The notes under the pieces are model-generated. The model searched no databases. It saw only the letters and a list, made by a program, of their open reading frames with translations, and was not told the DNA's origin. Below are positions 5,231 to 5,347 of a stretch of 5,347 bases of DNA, one piece after another. Location: assembly GCA_947474415.1 (NCBI GenBank), contig CANJKD010000220.1, forward strand, positions 1 through 5,347, read 5' to 3'. Numbering within the stretch: the first letter of the stretch is position 1; each line of letters opens with the position of its first letter. This DNA is from Burkholderiales bacterium. Its GTDB lineage: Bacteria > Pseudomonadota > Gammaproteobacteria > Burkholderiales > Burkholderiaceae_C. Position numbers and translations under genes: made by a program.

Positions 5231-5347
5231 ATGGCATCAGTCAGCTTCAGGAACATCCAGAAGGCCTACGGCCCGGTCAAGGTCATCCATGGCATCGGCT
5301 TCGACATCGAAGACGGCGAGTTCGTCGTGCTTGTCGGCCCCTCGGGC
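5231..5347 (+). CDS. Sugar ABC transporter ATP-binding protein (MalK/UgpC-like), N-terminal part
   Basis: The first 39 residues of the nucleotide-binding subunit that powers the importer; the gene runs off the window. The start MASVSFRNIQKAYG is typical of CUT1 ATPases, with Tyr13 in the position of the A-loop aromatic residue that stacks on adenine. The FDIEDGEFVVLVGPSG segment leads into the Walker A motif, whose first residues GPSG (36-39) end the window. The expected continuation is CGKST in an open frame of about 350-370 codons with Walker B, the ABC signature and a C-terminal regulatory domain. Only a weak ribosome site (CGAGA, 5219-5223) precedes the ATG. It lies 166 bp after permease 2, behind two palindromic repeats, and completes the usual order binding protein, permease, permease, ATPase. 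Confidence 0.93.
   Translation, partial: MASVSFRNIQKAYGPVKVIHGIGFDIEDGEFVVLVGPSG

Overview
The window looks like chromosomal DNA of a high-GC betaproteobacterium, most likely Burkholderiales (Rubrivivax/Leptothrix/Ideonella or Comamonadaceae-like). This rests on strong G/C bias at third codon positions, GGAGACACC-type ribosome sites, and several dispersed palindromic repeats of kinds common in such genomes. The assignment is inference; no marker gene is present.

Layout, all genes on the + strand: (1) the last 33 codons of an unrecognised gene (1-102); (2) a spacer of nearly 390 bp with no convincing gene (103-489); (3) a D-2-hydroxyacid dehydrogenase of the glyoxylate/hydroxypyruvate reductase type (490-1473, TTG start); (4) a carbohydrate ABC importer of the CUT1 (MalEFGK/Ugp) type: a periplasmic binding protein (1667-3049), two inner-membrane permeases (3243-4100 and 4210-5064) and the first 39 codons of the ATPase (5231 to the window end).

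The importer parts would form one machine. The binding protein captures a sugar, polyol or sugar derivative in the periplasm, the two permeases form the channel, and the ATPase docks on their EAA loops. The dehydrogenase upstream may act on a 2-keto acid made from the imported compound, but the substrate cannot be read from the sequence.

The unusual part is between the genes. All four spacers from the dehydrogenase to the ATPase carry dispersed inverted-repeat elements, of at least three unrelated families. One family occurs three times, in the spacers on both sides of the second permease. One element appears to supply the ribosome-binding site of the first permease. I see no sign of a novel enzymatic or defence system. 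The genes are ordinary; the repeat-filled spacers deserve the second look.
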